From assembly GCF_001542405.1 (NCBI RefSeq), contig NZ_LNCD01000034.1, forward strand, positions 62,001 through 126,000: a stretch of DNA of 64,000 bases. Direction: 5' to 3'. The stretch comes from Rhizobium altiplani (GTDB lineage Bacteria > Pseudomonadota > Alphaproteobacteria > Rhizobiales > Rhizobiaceae). The notes below the pieces were generated by a model. That model did no database searches and was not told the DNA's origin. It saw only the letters and a list, made by a program, of their open reading frames with translations. Positions 8,270-18,580 of the stretch are shown here, in pieces (the first letter of the stretch is position 1; each line of letters opens with the position of its first letter). The translations under genes and the position numbers were made by a program.

Positions 8270-9247
8270 ATGAAAACAACGATCTTTCTCGTCGTGTCGC
8301 TGATCCTTGGCCTGCTTGGCAACGCAAGCGCCCAGGATCTTCGTGCGGAAACCATCAACGGTGCCTCGCTCGACTCCATTCCAGCAGAGCGACCAGCCAA
8401 AGCCTCCCCTCAACCAGAGCCTGCTGTCACACGTTTGCAGGTGCTTCTGGATCGCTTGGGGTCGTCTCCCGGGGTGATAGACGGGCATTACGGCGAGAAC
8501 GTCACCAAGGCGATCGCTGGCCTCGAAGCCATGCGGGGCATCCCGACCGATGGAAAGCTGGATCCTGAGGTCATTCGCCTCTTGCTTGACGACCAGCCAG
8601 TCATCGGGACCTATGTAATCTCCCCGGAAGACACACAAGATCTCGTCGACCGCATTCCCAAAGACTACGCCAGGCAAGCCAAGATGAGGTATCTCGGATA
8701 CACAAGTGTTGCCGAGAAACTGTCCGAGCGGTTCCACATGGACATCGATCTTCTGAAGGCGCTGAACGCCGGCACGCCGTTTACGGTCGGAAAGACAATA
8801 CTGGTGGCGATGCCCGGCAACGCGAAAGAAGATACGGTCAAGAGGATTGAAGTGCGACGACGAATTGGGCAAGTCTTGGCGTTTGCCAAGGATGGCTCCC
8901 TGCTGGCCGTTTATCCCGCCACGATCGGCAGCAGGCAAACGCCTTCGCCCTCAGGAACCCACAAGGTCAAGGGCGTCGCGCGAATGCCGCCATACAGTTA
9001 CGATCCGAAAATCAACTTTCAGCAGGGCAAGAACACCAGGCCCCTAACGCTGCCCAAAGGTCCCAACGGCCCGGTTGGAACCATCTGGATCGATCTGACA
9101 GAGCCGACGTATGGAATTCACGGCACACCGGAACCCTCCCTTATCGACAAGATCGGATCACATGGATGCGTCCGCCTGACCAACTGGGACGCCGAGGAAT
9201 TGGCCGCGATGGTAAAACCAGGCGTGACTGTCGAGTTTGTCGACTGA
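8270..9247 (+). CDS. L,D-transpeptidase (YkuD family) with peptidoglycan-binding domain
   Basis: 325-residue periplasmic enzyme expected to cross-link peptidoglycan (3-3 bonds) or attach proteins to it. A signal peptide ends at about residue 21 (GNASA). Residues ~50-105 form a PG_binding_1-like domain, followed by a LysM-like region at ~140-185. The YkuD domain has HGTPEPS and SHGCVRLTNWD, giving nucleophile Cys300. Multiple L,D-transpeptidases are typical of Rhizobiales, whose poles grow with LD-crosslinks. ATG 8270 is chosen because the signal peptide begins there; the longer in-frame start near 8153 would bury it. Confidence 0.92.
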   Translation: MKTTIFLVVSLILGLLGNASAQDLRAETINGASLDSIPAERPAKASPQPEPAVTRLQVLLDRLGSSPGVIDGHYGENVTKAIAGLEAMRGIPTDGKLDPEVIRLLLDDQPVIGTYVISPEDTQDLVDRIPKDYARQAKMRYLGYTSVAEKLSERFHMDIDLLKALNAGTPFTVGKTILVAMPGNAKEDTVKRIEVRRRIGQVLAFAKDGSLLAVYPATIGSRQTPSPSGTHKVKGVARMPPYSYDPKINFQQGKNTRPLTLPKGPNGPVGTIWIDLTEPTYGIHGTPEPSLIDKIGSHGCVRLTNWDAEELAAMVKPGVTVEFVD

Positions 9248-9256
9248 CGCGAGCCC

Positions 9257-9274
9257 GTCAGCTGTCTTGCTGAC
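9257..9274. terminator. Short stem-loop after the L,D-transpeptidase gene
   Basis: GTCAGC and GCTGAC form a 6-bp stem with a 6-base loop, 10 bases after the stop. There is no T-run, so its role as a terminator is weakly supported. Confidence 0.25.
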
Positions 9275-9407
9275 AAGGCTCAGCGCTTTCTTGTCAAATA
9301 GGACACCACGTCCCTGGATGAGGTGTTCGACAGCCGTCACGGCTGGCCGGCGACCAGGCCTCTATATGCTGTCCCTTTGCCGCAGGCGCCAGCGACAGTC
9401 TACGGTA

Positions 9408-9563
9408 TCAGCTCGACAGTTCCCTGGCGCGGGCGTTGATCTTCTCGCAAGCCTCTTCGTATGGGTCACGCATCGGGATCAAACGCGACGCACCAAGCAG
9501 CAAAAGCGATTTCAAATGCTTCCAACCGCCTTCCTCGCCGGCAACCGGGGCATAAGACGTCAT
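9408..9563 (-). CDS. Possible small protein downstream of dppF-like gene
   Basis: A 51-codon open frame on the operon strand begins 21 bases after the stop of the dppF-like gene. It starts MTSYAPVAGEEGG and ends RELSS, with TTAGGG upstream of ATG. Composition looks protein-like: a hydrophobic LLLLGASRLIP centre followed by a charged amphipathic tail. I do not recognise the family. It could be a last small gene of the peptide-uptake operon, the C-terminal remnant of a lost gene, or chance. Confidence 0.35.
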   Translation of the reverse strand: MTSYAPVAGEEGGWKHLKSLLLLGASRLIPMRDPYEEACEKINARARELSS

Positions 9564-9584
9564 TGCAGTGCGGCCCTAATTCAA

Positions 9585-10546
9585 TCAAGCCGCGACAGAC
9601 AGCCTCACCCTGTGATTGTCGGCGATTTCGACCAGTTCCGACGGGGTCGGCGCGGCAAAGACATCCGGTGCCGGGCTACCGTCCGATCCGAAACCGCGTC
9701 CGGCCGGGAGCTGGGCATCATGGAAGCGTTTCGCCTTCGGCTGCCCGCTCATGGCGATTTCGGGATCGGGAATGGCCCCTATGAGGCGGCGCGTGTAGGG
9801 ATGGGCCGGCGTCTCGAAGATCTGTCGCCACCCCCCTTCCTCGACGACCTGGCCGAAGAACATCACCAGCACACGATCGCTCATGTGCTCCACCACGCTT
9901 AGGTCATGGCTGATCATCAGATAGGAAAGACCAAGCTTTTCCTGCAGATCCAGAAGAAGATTGATGATCTGGGCTCGGATCGAGACGTCGAGGGCCGATA
10001 CCGGTTCGTCCAATACGACGATCTCGGGCTCGAGGATGAGTGCGCGGGCAATGCCGATGCGCTGGCGCTGCCCACCCGAGAACTCGTGCGGGTAGCGACT
10101 GGCCTGTTCCGGCTTCAACCCGACATCGATCAGCATCGCCTCGATCCTGTCGGAAACCTCCGATGCCGTTGTGATACCATGAAGGCGCAGGGGTGCGGCG
10201 AGCGAAGTCCTTATCGATTGGCGGGGGTTCAGCGAGGCGTAAGGATCCTGAAACACCATCTGCACCGCCTTGGCGCGCTGCATGCGCCCCGGCGCACCAG
10301 GTCCGGTCAGCGGTTGACCCCGGTAGCGGATCGTTCCTGAGGTCGGCGCCTGCAGACCGAGGATCGACAGCGCCGTCGTGGATTTGCCGCAGCCTGATTC
10401 GCCAACGATCGACAGACACTCACCCTTGCCCAATTCGAAGCTGATGCCGTTTACGGCGTAAAGCGTCCGCCGTCCGGTTCCCAAAATCCCGCCGCCAGAC
10501 ACCGGAAAGCGCACATGCAGGTCGTCCACTTGCAGCAAAGACCCGG

Positions 10547-10550
<4 letters not shown>
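9585..10550 (-). CDS. Dipeptide/oligopeptide ABC transporter ATP-binding protein (DppF-like)
   Basis: 321-residue ATPase, second of the pair powering the peptide importer. Motifs are Walker A GESGCGKST, signature FSGGQRQRIGIARAL, Walker B IVVLDEPVSALD and switch MISHDLSVV, with the Opp/Dpp C-terminal extension. GTG 10550 overlaps the stop of the DppD-like gene (GTGA), which fixes the start; upstream in-frame ATGs lie inside that gene. It is the last large gene of an operon running amidohydrolase - binding protein - two permeases - two ATPases. Confidence 0.93.
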
Positions 10551-11451
<901 letters not shown>

Positions 11452-11455
<4 letters not shown>

Positions 11456-12273
11456 GGCGTGCGCGTCCTCATATGCGGATCGAGCCTGTCGCGCAGCCCA
11501 TCGCCCAGAAGGTTGAAGCCCAGCACCGAGAGAAAGATGGCGAGCCCCGGAAACACCGCGACCCAGGGCGCGGTCCGGATCAACTGGCGCGCATCCGTCA
11601 GCATCGAGCCCCAGCTCGGAAAGGGCGGCTGGACGCCAAGTCCGAGGAAGGAGAGAGCCGCCTCTGAAAGCACCGCCGAGCCCATGCCCAGCGTCGCCAT
11701 GACAAGGATCGGACCCATCATGTTGGGCAGGATCTGCGTGAACATGATGCGCAGATCGCCGTAGCCGAGCGTCTGTGCAGCCTGCACGTATCCCTGCGAC
11801 TTGAGCGACAGGGTGGAGGAGCGCGCAATGCGGCACGTCCAGCTCCAGTTCGTGAGCCCCAGGGCAATCAGCAGTGATGGCAGGCCCGGGCCAAGTACGG
11901 CCATGACCGCCAGCGCGAAGATCAAGGAGGGGATGGCAAGCATGACGTTTGTGAGACCGTTTACGAGATCGTCCCACCAGCCGCCCCAGTAGCCGGCAGT
12001 CATGCCGAGCGTGCAGCCGATGATGGAGTTGATGACCTGCGAGACGATCCCGACGGTCAGCGAGATCTGCGCGCCAAAGAGGATGCGGGTAAAGACGTCG
12101 CGGCCCTGAGCGTCCGTACCAAACCAGAACGTGGCATCGGGCGGCAATTCGGCATTCATCAGATCGGCATTCAACACCGGATCGAACGGCGCGATCCAGG
12201 GAGCAAAGATGCCGGCGAGGATGACGAGCACCGTGAGAAGCGCGCCGAGGATGAAATTGAAACCAAAGCGCAT
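11452..12273 (-). CDS. Dipeptide ABC transporter permease (DppC-like)
   Basis: 273-residue inner-membrane permease with an N-terminal TM helix, then the Opp/Dpp transport domain. Motifs include FGTDAQGRDVFTRI, typical of DppC, and EAALSFLGLGVQPP, the ATPase-contact loop. About six TM segments are evident. A strong purine-rich site (AGGGGTGAGG) precedes ATG 12273. It forms the membrane channel with the DppB-like protein 4 bases upstream. Confidence 0.92.
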
Positions 12274-12277
12274 CGCC

Positions 12278-13213
12278 TCACCCCTGCTTGATGCGCGGGT
12301 CGATCGCCGCGTAGATCACGTCGACAAGGGTGTTGATGACGAGGAACCAGAGGACGATGACCAGGATCGTTCCCTGCACCGCGGGAATGTCGCGGATCGC
12401 CACGCTGTCCACCAGGAGCGAGCCGATGCCAGGCCAGGCGAAAAGTTTCTCGATCACCACGGCCTGCCCGATCAGCGAACCGAATTGCAGGCCGACTGTT
12501 GTCACGATCAGCACGAGAGCGTTGCGCATCACGTGCCAGCGCACGACCTTGGCTTCGCTCATGCCCTTCGAATGCGCGGTGCGAATGAAATCGGCGTTCA
12601 GCACGTCGAGAACCCCTGCCCGCGTGGTGCGTGCCAGAAGTGCCAGCGGCGTAACGCCGAGCGTGACGGCGGGCAGGATCAGGTTACGGAACGATCCGTC
12701 GCCATAGCCGAAGCTTGGCAGCCAGTTCAGATGAAGCGCAAAGACGTACATCATCAGGAGCCCGAGCCAGAACTGGGGCATGGAAAGACCCGAGACCGCG
12801 CCGATCATCGTCGTCGTGTCGAGAATCGATCCGGGACGGAGAGCGGCGAGAAAGCCGAGGGGCACGCCGACCACGACCGCGAACGCCATGGCGGCGAGCG
12901 CTAATTCCAGCGAAGCCCACATGCGGTCGCCGATCAGATCGATCACCGGCTGGCGACTTCGAAAGCTGGTCCCGAGGTCGAGCCGCGCAAGGTCGGTGAC
13001 GTATTTCACGAACCGCTCCGTCAGCGGCTTGTCGAGGCCGAATTCCTGGTTGAGGTGGGCAATCAGCTGTGGGTCAGCGGTGCGTTTGCCATCGGCAAGA
13101 AGGCTGGTGGCAAAGCTGCCCGGCACAACGCTGAAGATGACGAATATCAACAACGCCACGACGATCACCGTCGGCACGATCTGCAGGACGCGGCGCAGAG
13201 TGAAGCGAAGCAT
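12278..13213 (-). CDS. Dipeptide ABC transporter permease (DppB-like)
   Basis: 311-residue permease with TM1 near the N-terminus (LQIVPTVIVVALLIFVI), the DppB-type LGTSFRSRQPV loop, and EKLFAWPGIGSLLVDSV preceding the coupling helix. ATG 13213 is preferred; a TTG six bases upstream is possible. The gene sits between the binding protein and DppC-like genes in the normal Dpp order. Confidence 0.92.
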   Translation of the reverse strand: MLRFTLRRVLQIVPTVIVVALLIFVIFSVVPGSFATSLLADGKRTADPQLIAHLNQEFGLDKPLTERFVKYVTDLARLDLGTSFRSRQPVIDLIGDRMWASLELALAAMAFAVVVGVPLGFLAALRPGSILDTTTMIGAVSGLSMPQFWLGLLMMYVFALHLNWLPSFGYGDGSFRNLILPAVTLGVTPLALLARTTRAGVLDVLNADFIRTAHSKGMSEAKVVRWHVMRNALVLIVTTVGLQFGSLIGQAVVIEKLFAWPGIGSLLVDSVAIRDIPAVQGTILVIVLWFLVINTLVDVIYAAIDPRIKQG

Positions 13214-13310
13214 GAACAAACCCGTTTTGGTCGCCCTTTAGGGAGGCGCGCGGCAATGCGAATTCGAGTGGCCGCGGGAAATCCCGTGGCCACCGGCATG
13301 AACTCTTGGA

Positions 13311-14903
13311 TTAACTGCGCGAGTCCGGCGCCGTGTCGTCGATCCAGATTTCATCGTAAGGCTGGATGGCCAGTTCCGTCGCATTCGGAACAAGCCCGTG
13401 GATCCACGGCTGGTATGCCATCACCGCCTTGTTGTAGTTGAAGAACCAGACCGGCGCTTCGTCCTGGATCAGGTTGTTCGCCTGGCGTAGCAGTTCGTTC
13501 TGCTTGGCCGGGTCGCGTTCCTGCTGCGCTGCTTCGTAGAGTTTGTCGAAATCGGCGTTCGAGAAGCTCTCGTAATTGCAGGCCGACTGCGGCGTCTTGG
13601 AATAGTAGCAGCGAAGCGCCTGCAGCGGATCCGGGCCGGAGAGGTTCGACCAGATGAAGGCCTGGAAATTGTTCGACGTCACCGCATCGCCGAGTGCCGA
13701 GCTTTCGACCGGCTTCGGCTTCACCGTGATGCCGACCTTCTGCAGCATCGGCAGGACGGCTTCAACGATCGGCACGCCCCAGCTTTCGTTCGGGCTGGCG
13801 GTCACTTCGAAGGAGAAGCCTTTGGCGTAACCGGCTTCGGCGAGAAGCGCCTTGGCCTTTTCCGGGTCGTAAGCATAGGCAGGCTTTTCCTTGTCGAACG
13901 CCGGCGAGGAGAGCGGCAGCCAGCCGGAAGCCGGGTAGGCCTTGTTCTTGACCAGGCGCTCGACGATCAGCGGCGTGTTGATTGCGTAGTTGATGGCCTG
14001 GCGCACCCGCTTGTCCTTGAACGGCTCGAAGGCCGGGTTGAAGCCGATGTTGCGGGTGTAGACCTCGGCGACCTCCAGCAGATGGTCCTTCAGGGCATCC
14101 TCACCCTGGTAAGCTTGATACTGGGTAGGCCCAAGGATCGACACGTCGATTTCCTTGTTGCGGAAGGCCACGTCGCGGGCGGAATCCTCACCCATCAGCA
14201 CGATCTTCACGCGGTCGAGATAGGGCTTGCCCTTCTCGTAGTACTTGTCGAACTTCTCCACGACGACCTGCGAGCCAGGCGTGTATTCCTTGAAGGCGAA
14301 GGCGCCGAGACCGATCGGATTTTTGCCGAAGGTCGACTCGTCCGTGACGTTCGAGGGATAGATCACCGTCGTGTTCTGCATCAACGAGAAGCCGGGATTG
14401 ATTGGCCCGGTATAGGTGACCTGCAGCGTGTGATCATCGATCTTCTTCAGGCCGCTGATGTCTTGCGCCTTGCCGGCGATATAGTCGTCGGCCCCCTTGA
14501 TGATGGCGATATAGCTGGCACCGGGGAACGCGTTCTTCGGGTTGCCGATGCGCTTGTAGCTGTAGATGATGTCATCGGCCGTCAGCGGCTTGCCATTGTG
14601 AAAGACGGCGTTGTCGCGCAGATGATAGGTGTAAGTCGTCCCGTCCTCGGAAACATCAGCCGAGGTCGCCAATTCCAGAACCGGCTTGTTGTTGATCGAG
14701 TCCCAGCTGTACAGCGCCCGGTGAATGGCCTGGGTGATGAATTCTTCCTGTGTGTTGGGGCTCGACTGAACATCCAGCGTCGCGAAGCTGGAGCCATAAG
14801 GCGCGGTGAATACAAGTGTACCGCCATGACGCTCGCCTTCCGCAAACGCCATGGTCGCGACGCCCAGGCTGAGCATCGCAGCGATTGAAAGTCTCTTCAG
14901 CAT
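13311..14903 (-). CDS. Peptide-binding periplasmic protein (SBP family 5, DppA/OppA-like)
   Basis: 530-residue solute-binding protein that captures peptides for the importer. A signal peptide covers residues 1-19 (ending MAFA). The family 5 pattern is visible, including DGTTYTYHLRDNAVFHNGKPLTADDIIYS and the C-terminal NNLIQDEAPVWFFNY segment (given only as landmarks; the two together span the fold). ATG 14903 has GAGGGAG upstream, and longer in-frame starts would destroy the signal peptide. Given the D-amino-acid enzymes nearby, I infer that the ligand is a D-residue-containing or beta-peptide rather than an ordinary dipeptide. Stretches over 20 residues should be read from the coordinates. 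Confidence 0.93.
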   Translation of the reverse strand: MLKRLSIAAMLSLGVATMAFAEGERHGGTLVFTAPYGSSFATLDVQSSPNTQEEFITQAIHRALYSWDSINNKPVLELATSADVSEDGTTYTYHLRDNAVFHNGKPLTADDIIYSYKRIGNPKNAFPGASYIAIIKGADDYIAGKAQDISGLKKIDDHTLQVTYTGPINPGFSLMQNTTVIYPSNVTDESTFGKNPIGLGAFAFKEYTPGSQVVVEKFDKYYEKGKPYLDRVKIVLMGEDSARDVAFRNKEIDVSILGPTQYQAYQGEDALKDHLLEVAEVYTRNIGFNPAFEPFKDKRVRQAINYAINTPLIVERLVKNKAYPASGWLPLSSPAFDKEKPAYAYDPEKAKALLAEAGYAKGFSFEVTASPNESWGVPIVEAVLPMLQKVGITVKPKPVESSALGDAVTSNNFQAFIWSNLSGPDPLQALRCYYSKTPQSACNYESFSNADFDKLYEAAQQERDPAKQNELLRQANNLIQDEAPVWFFNYNKAVMAYQPWIHGLVPNATELAIQPYDEIWIDDTAPDSRS

Positions 14904-14966
14904 TTCGTTCTCCCTCAATGTGCCGGGTTCCCTTTTCGGCATCGTGTCAGTCATTTTTTGAGTGGC

Positions 14967-16595
14967 TCAGCCTCGCGCGTCGTGCACAACGCGGCCCGCC
15001 AGCAGCGTCAGCAGGCAGCGCGTATCCGACAGGATCGCCTCGGGCGATGCGGTGAGAAGATCATTGTCGAAGACCGCGATGTCAGCCCACTGACCAGCGA
15101 CCAGCCGCCCCTTCACGTTTTCAGCCTTCTGCGAATGGGCACCGTATTCCGTGTAGGCCTGGAGCGCCTCCTCGCGACTAAGCTTCTCGGAGGCATCCAT
15201 GACGGTGCCCTTGCCGGTCTGGCGGGTGATCATCGCGTAGAGGTCGGGGAAAGGATTGGGCGAGCAGACCGGTGAGTCGGAGCCGGTGGAGGGTTTGAGC
15301 CCCATGCGCGCCCACGTGCCGATCGGGTAGGACTTAACGCCGCGCTCCTCGCCGAGGACGGAGATATAGCTGTCGCCGAAATCGTGAATGAAGGCCATCT
15401 GCGGCGCCGGCAGAATGCCCGCCGCCTTCATGCGTGCGTTTTGCTCCGCAGACGGATAGCCGCAATGCTCCACACGGTGGCGGCGATCCGGATCAGGATT
15501 GGCAGCAAGCGCCTTCTCGTAAGCCGTGATCAACTGCTCGATAGCGCCGTCGCCGATTGCATGGCAGGCCATTTGGTAGCCGCGGTCATGGCAGGACTGC
15601 ACAATCTCCTCGACGACCGCGTCGGGAAGCATCTGCACGCCGAGGTTTTCCGGCTCGTCCTTGTAAGGCTTGGTCATCCAGGCCGTGCGTCCGCCGGCCG
15701 ATCCATCAAGGAATATTTTCACCGCGCCAACGCGCAGCATGTCGTCGCCGGCGCCGGAGATGAGGCCCGCGCGCCAGCAATCCTCGACGATCGACACGCC
15801 GGGATCACCAAGAAGGGTCAGCCAGACGCGCACGGGCAAGCGACCCGCGATCTTGGCCATTTCATAGGCCTGAATTTCCTCAAAGCCGGAAAGCTGCCCG
15901 ACGGCGGCGTCCATGCAGCTCGTAATGCCGAGGGACAAGAGATATTGGCCGGCGCGCTCGATCCCATCGATCAGTTCGGCGGTCGTGGCCGACGGGATCA
16001 CGGCCCTGACGAGGTTCATGGCGTTCTCCGCCAGTAGGCCGTTCAGTTTGCCGTCCGTCAGGCCGATGACGCCGCCATCCGGCACCGGTGTCGCCTCGGT
16101 CACGCCTGCCAGCATCAGAGCTTTCGAATTGGCGATCGCCACATGGCCGCACGCCCGCGTCACCAGAACCGGATGATCTGGCGCAGCGAGATCAAGGTCC
16201 GCGCGTGTCGGATGCCGGCCCGTATCGAGCTTGACCTGATCATAACCACGTGCGCGAACCCACTCGCCCTTCGGCGTCACCGCCGCGCGTTCGGCGATCT
16301 GGCGCATCAGCGCGGCGTGGGTGGGGGCCGCGGCAGGCGTCGCGTCCACCCAGCCCATGACGATGCCGGTCGAAATCAGGTGCAGATGGTTGTCGATCAG
16401 CCCCGGGCTGGCAAAACGGCCGTCCAGATCGATGACCTCGGTGCGCGATCCCTTAAGGCTCAGCATTTCTGCATTACTGCCGGTTGCGAGAACCTTTCCC
16501 TGCCAGACGGCCACCGCCTCGCAGGATCCTTCCTCGCGACCGCACCATATGCGGCCGTTGTGAAGGATGAGATCGGCTTCAATTCTGACTGCCAT
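14967..16595 (-). CDS. Amidohydrolase (YtcJ-like, Amidohydro_3)
   Basis: 542-residue cytosolic metal-dependent hydrolase. The N-terminal composite beta-domain is followed by GLIDNHLHL (metal ligands HLH), a long TIM barrel, CHAIGDGAIE and VEHCGYPSAE with further His ligands, and a C-terminal LVAGQWADIAVFDNDLL. These are YtcJ-family signatures; substrates in that family are mostly unknown. ATG 16595 has GGAG 9 bases upstream. It is the first gene of the peptide-importer operon and is divergent from the LysR gene, so it probably acts on an imported amide or N-acyl compound. Confidence 0.85.
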   Translation of the reverse strand: MAVRIEADLILHNGRIWCGREEGSCEAVAVWQGKVLATGSNAEMLSLKGSRTEVIDLDGRFASPGLIDNHLHLISTGIVMGWVDATPAAAPTHAALMRQIAERAAVTPKGEWVRARGYDQVKLDTGRHPTRADLDLAAPDHPVLVTRACGHVAIANSKALMLAGVTEATPVPDGGVIGLTDGKLNGLLAENAMNLVRAVIPSATTAELIDGIERAGQYLLSLGITSCMDAAVGQLSGFEEIQAYEMAKIAGRLPVRVWLTLLGDPGVSIVEDCWRAGLISGAGDDMLRVGAVKIFLDGSAGGRTAWMTKPYKDEPENLGVQMLPDAVVEEIVQSCHDRGYQMACHAIGDGAIEQLITAYEKALAANPDPDRRHRVEHCGYPSAEQNARMKAAGILPAPQMAFIHDFGDSYISVLGEERGVKSYPIGTWARMGLKPSTGSDSPVCSPNPFPDLYAMITRQTGKGTVMDASEKLSREEALQAYTEYGAHSQKAENVKGRLVAGQWADIAVFDNDLLTASPEAILSDTRCLLTLLAGRVVHDARG

Positions 16596-16712
16596 TAACT
16601 GCTCCGTTGTCACGACCCGGACGAACCCGGCATTAAGGACAGGCGATGCGAAGCGCTCGCGCCGTCCATGAATTTCTGTCGTGTGACAAGGTGAAAGCTT
16701 GTGGCAGGCTTG

Positions 16713-16741
16713 GCCAATTCGGTTTTGGCACAACCTCATGC
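16713..16741 (-). promoter_or_regulatory. Putative LysR operator, copy 1 (amidohydrolase/LysR intergenic)
   Basis: A perfect inverted repeat GCCAA-N7-TTGGC lies at 16713-16729, fitting LysR-type sites. The 29-base block is shared at about 21 of 29 positions with 20542-20570, in front of the D-amino-acid aminotransferase operon and in the same orientation to its gene. It lies 118-146 bases before the amidohydrolase start and 73-101 before LysR. Confidence 0.5.
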
Positions 16742-16813
16742 GAATTTGGCATATCTATTCAAGATGAATGACTTATGCTGAATTGGGCGAGGAGCATTGG
16801 GGAGGAGAATGGA

Positions 16814-17755
16814 ATGGAAATCAAATGGCTGGAGGACTTCGTAACCCTTGCGGACACCTCCAGTTTCTCGAGAGCGGCTGAACTGCGCAACGTGACACAA
16901 CCGGCCTTCAGCCGCCGAATCAAGCAGCTCGAGGGGTGGCTGGGCGCGACCTTGATCAGCCGTGCGGCGATGCCTGCCGAGCTGACGCCGGCGGGCCGGA
17001 ATTTCCTGCCCGTCGCACAGGAAACGATCCGGTCATGCTATGCGGCGCGAGAGGCCCTGCGTCCGTCACATGAACCCGGCCTCATTCGCTTCGCGGCACT
17101 GCACACGCTGACGGTTACATTCTTTCCGCAATGGTTAAGGGCGTTGGAGAAAGCAGGGGGAGCGTTCAACACCTCGCTGATACCGGACCGAGGTGGCATC
17201 GAGGCGAACCTGGATGCGCTCGTTGGCGACGAGGCCGATTTCTTCCTGACCTATGCCCATCCGGAGGTGCCATTCCATCTCGACCGCGGCAAGTTCGCGT
17301 GGCTGACCGTCGCCCACGACCGGCTGATCCCTCTGGTGGCGCCGAACGTCATCGTTTCCGGCAACTCGCAAGCCGGAAGAAATTTGCTGGATCGGGCCGT
17401 CGAGCAGCAGCGGCTGGCAATCCCCTATCTCAGCTACGGCTTCAATTCCTTCTTCGGCGTAGCTCTCTCGCGTCTTCTGCTTCGCCGCCCACCATTTCGC
17501 CGCCGGACGACACATGAGAATACGATCAGTGCCGGTTTGATGAACATGGCGCTTGCGGGAGCCGGCGTCTGCTGGCTGCCTGAAAGCCTCGCACGCGACG
17601 AGATGGAGTCAGGGCGCCTCGTGCCCGCCTCGAAGGACGAGGGATGGAATCTCGATCTCGAAATCCGCCTCTACCGCCATGCGGCGAGCCGCAATCGCAA
17701 GGTCGACGAACTCTGGCGCATGTCCAGGCAACTGCTGGAGCGCGAGCCGGCCTGA
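16814..17755 (+). CDS. LysR-family transcriptional regulator of the D-peptide locus
   Basis: 313-residue LysR protein. The N-terminal winged helix has the classical FVTLADTSSFSRAAELRNVTQPAFSRRIKQLE layout (residues ~6-38), and a C-terminal periplasmic-binding-like domain senses the ligand. ATG 16814 is chosen with GGAGGAGAA just upstream. It is transcribed away from the amidohydrolase-importer operon and convergent with the M55 peptidase gene 24 bases downstream. It probably controls both flanking operons through the shared motif at 16713 and 20542; the inducer would be a D-amino acid or D-peptide product (inference). Confidence 0.93.
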   Translation: MEIKWLEDFVTLADTSSFSRAAELRNVTQPAFSRRIKQLEGWLGATLISRAAMPAELTPAGRNFLPVAQETIRSCYAAREALRPSHEPGLIRFAALHTLTVTFFPQWLRALEKAGGAFNTSLIPDRGGIEANLDALVGDEADFFLTYAHPEVPFHLDRGKFAWLTVAHDRLIPLVAPNVIVSGNSQAGRNLLDRAVEQQRLAIPYLSYGFNSFFGVALSRLLLRRPPFRRRTTHENTISAGLMNMALAGAGVCWLPESLARDEMESGRLVPASKDEGWNLDLEIRLYRHAASRNRKVDELWRMSRQLLEREPA

Positions 17756-17779
17756 CGACCGGCTCACGAAACGGCAGGC

Positions 17780-18580
17780 TCAGACCTTCATGAATACGAG
17801 TGCACGCAGGATTTCGGCAAAATCCGCATTGGCGAAAGCAACGGCGCGCGGGCCATGGGCTCGTGCGCCGGGGTACCAGCCGGCACGATAGGCGTCGGTC
17901 GGATTGTTGAACTCGATCACCACTTCGTAGCGCTCGGCCCGGTCGGGGAGCGTCTGGCTGAAATCCGCCGACAGCGCGGACGCCACACCTTCGCGGATAA
18001 GCCGGCGCGACCAAGCGGGCGAGATCGACGTGGAGGCACGGCCTTTACCCTCAAGTGTCTCCACCGTGGACATACCGGGCACCATCGCGCGCGCTTCCGC
18101 GCACATTGCCGCGTCGCCGGACAGGAAGACGGAAGGCACCCCATATCCCGCCGCGCAGAGCGCGTTCACGGTGAATTCGGAAGCCACCTCCCCGTTCAGA
18201 AGCAGGCGCGATATGCGCAGGTTGGACGTGTGAGCGAGCGGATTGGCCTCGCTGCCTGCCTTGGAATGGTAGCCGGTGTAGATCGCCGCCGCAAAACCGG
18301 CATCGAGACCGAACATCATCGCATCGGGATGCCCCGACCAGCCACGCACGATCCGGACATAGTCTGGCAACCGATCGAGGATGAGATTGCGCCCGCTGTC
18401 ATGAGCATCCTTTATCACGACCTCGGTCGCTCCCGCAGCGCGAGCCCCGTCGCAGGCAGCAACGACCTCGGCAGTCATCAGTGCGCGGAACTCGTTCCAG
18501 TCGGCATGCGTGCGCTCGGCCTCGTCCCAATGAACGATACCTGCGGTACCTTCGATATCGGCAGAGATGAAAACTTTCAT
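17780..18580 (-). CDS. M55 family D-aminopeptidase (Bacillus DppA-like)
   Basis: 266-residue zinc peptidase that releases N-terminal D-amino acids, such as D-Ala, from peptides. Conserved metal positions are present: Asp8 and Glu10 (SADIEGTAG), His60 (KDAHDSG), His105 (GYHSKAG) and Glu135 (VASEFTVNA). The family length (~270) matches. ATG overlaps the stop of the P1 peptidase gene (ATGA). With the importer, the P1 peptidase and the D-amino-acid aminotransferase it makes a coherent route for using D-peptides, for example from peptidoglycan stems. Confidence 0.92.
   Translation of the reverse strand: MKVFISADIEGTAGIVHWDEAERTHADWNEFRALMTAEVVAACDGARAAGATEVVIKDAHDSGRNLILDRLPDYVRIVRGWSGHPDAMMFGLDAGFAAAIYTGYHSKAGSEANPLAHTSNLRISRLLLNGEVASEFTVNALCAAGYGVPSVFLSGDAAMCAEARAMVPGMSTVETLEGKGRASTSISPAWSRRLIREGVASALSADFSQTLPDRAERYEVVIEFNNPTDAYRAGWYPGARAHGPRAVAFANADFAEILRALVFMKV

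Noticed and set aside
12131..12904. 257-codon frame antisense across the two permease genes
   Set aside because: It spans the junction of two well-defined permeases and gives a His/Asp/Arg-rich unlikely protein.
14082..14888. 268-codon frame antisense to the peptide-binding protein gene
   Set aside because: The minus strand carries a complete family 5 binding protein with signal peptide. No ribosome site or motif supports the plus-strand frame.
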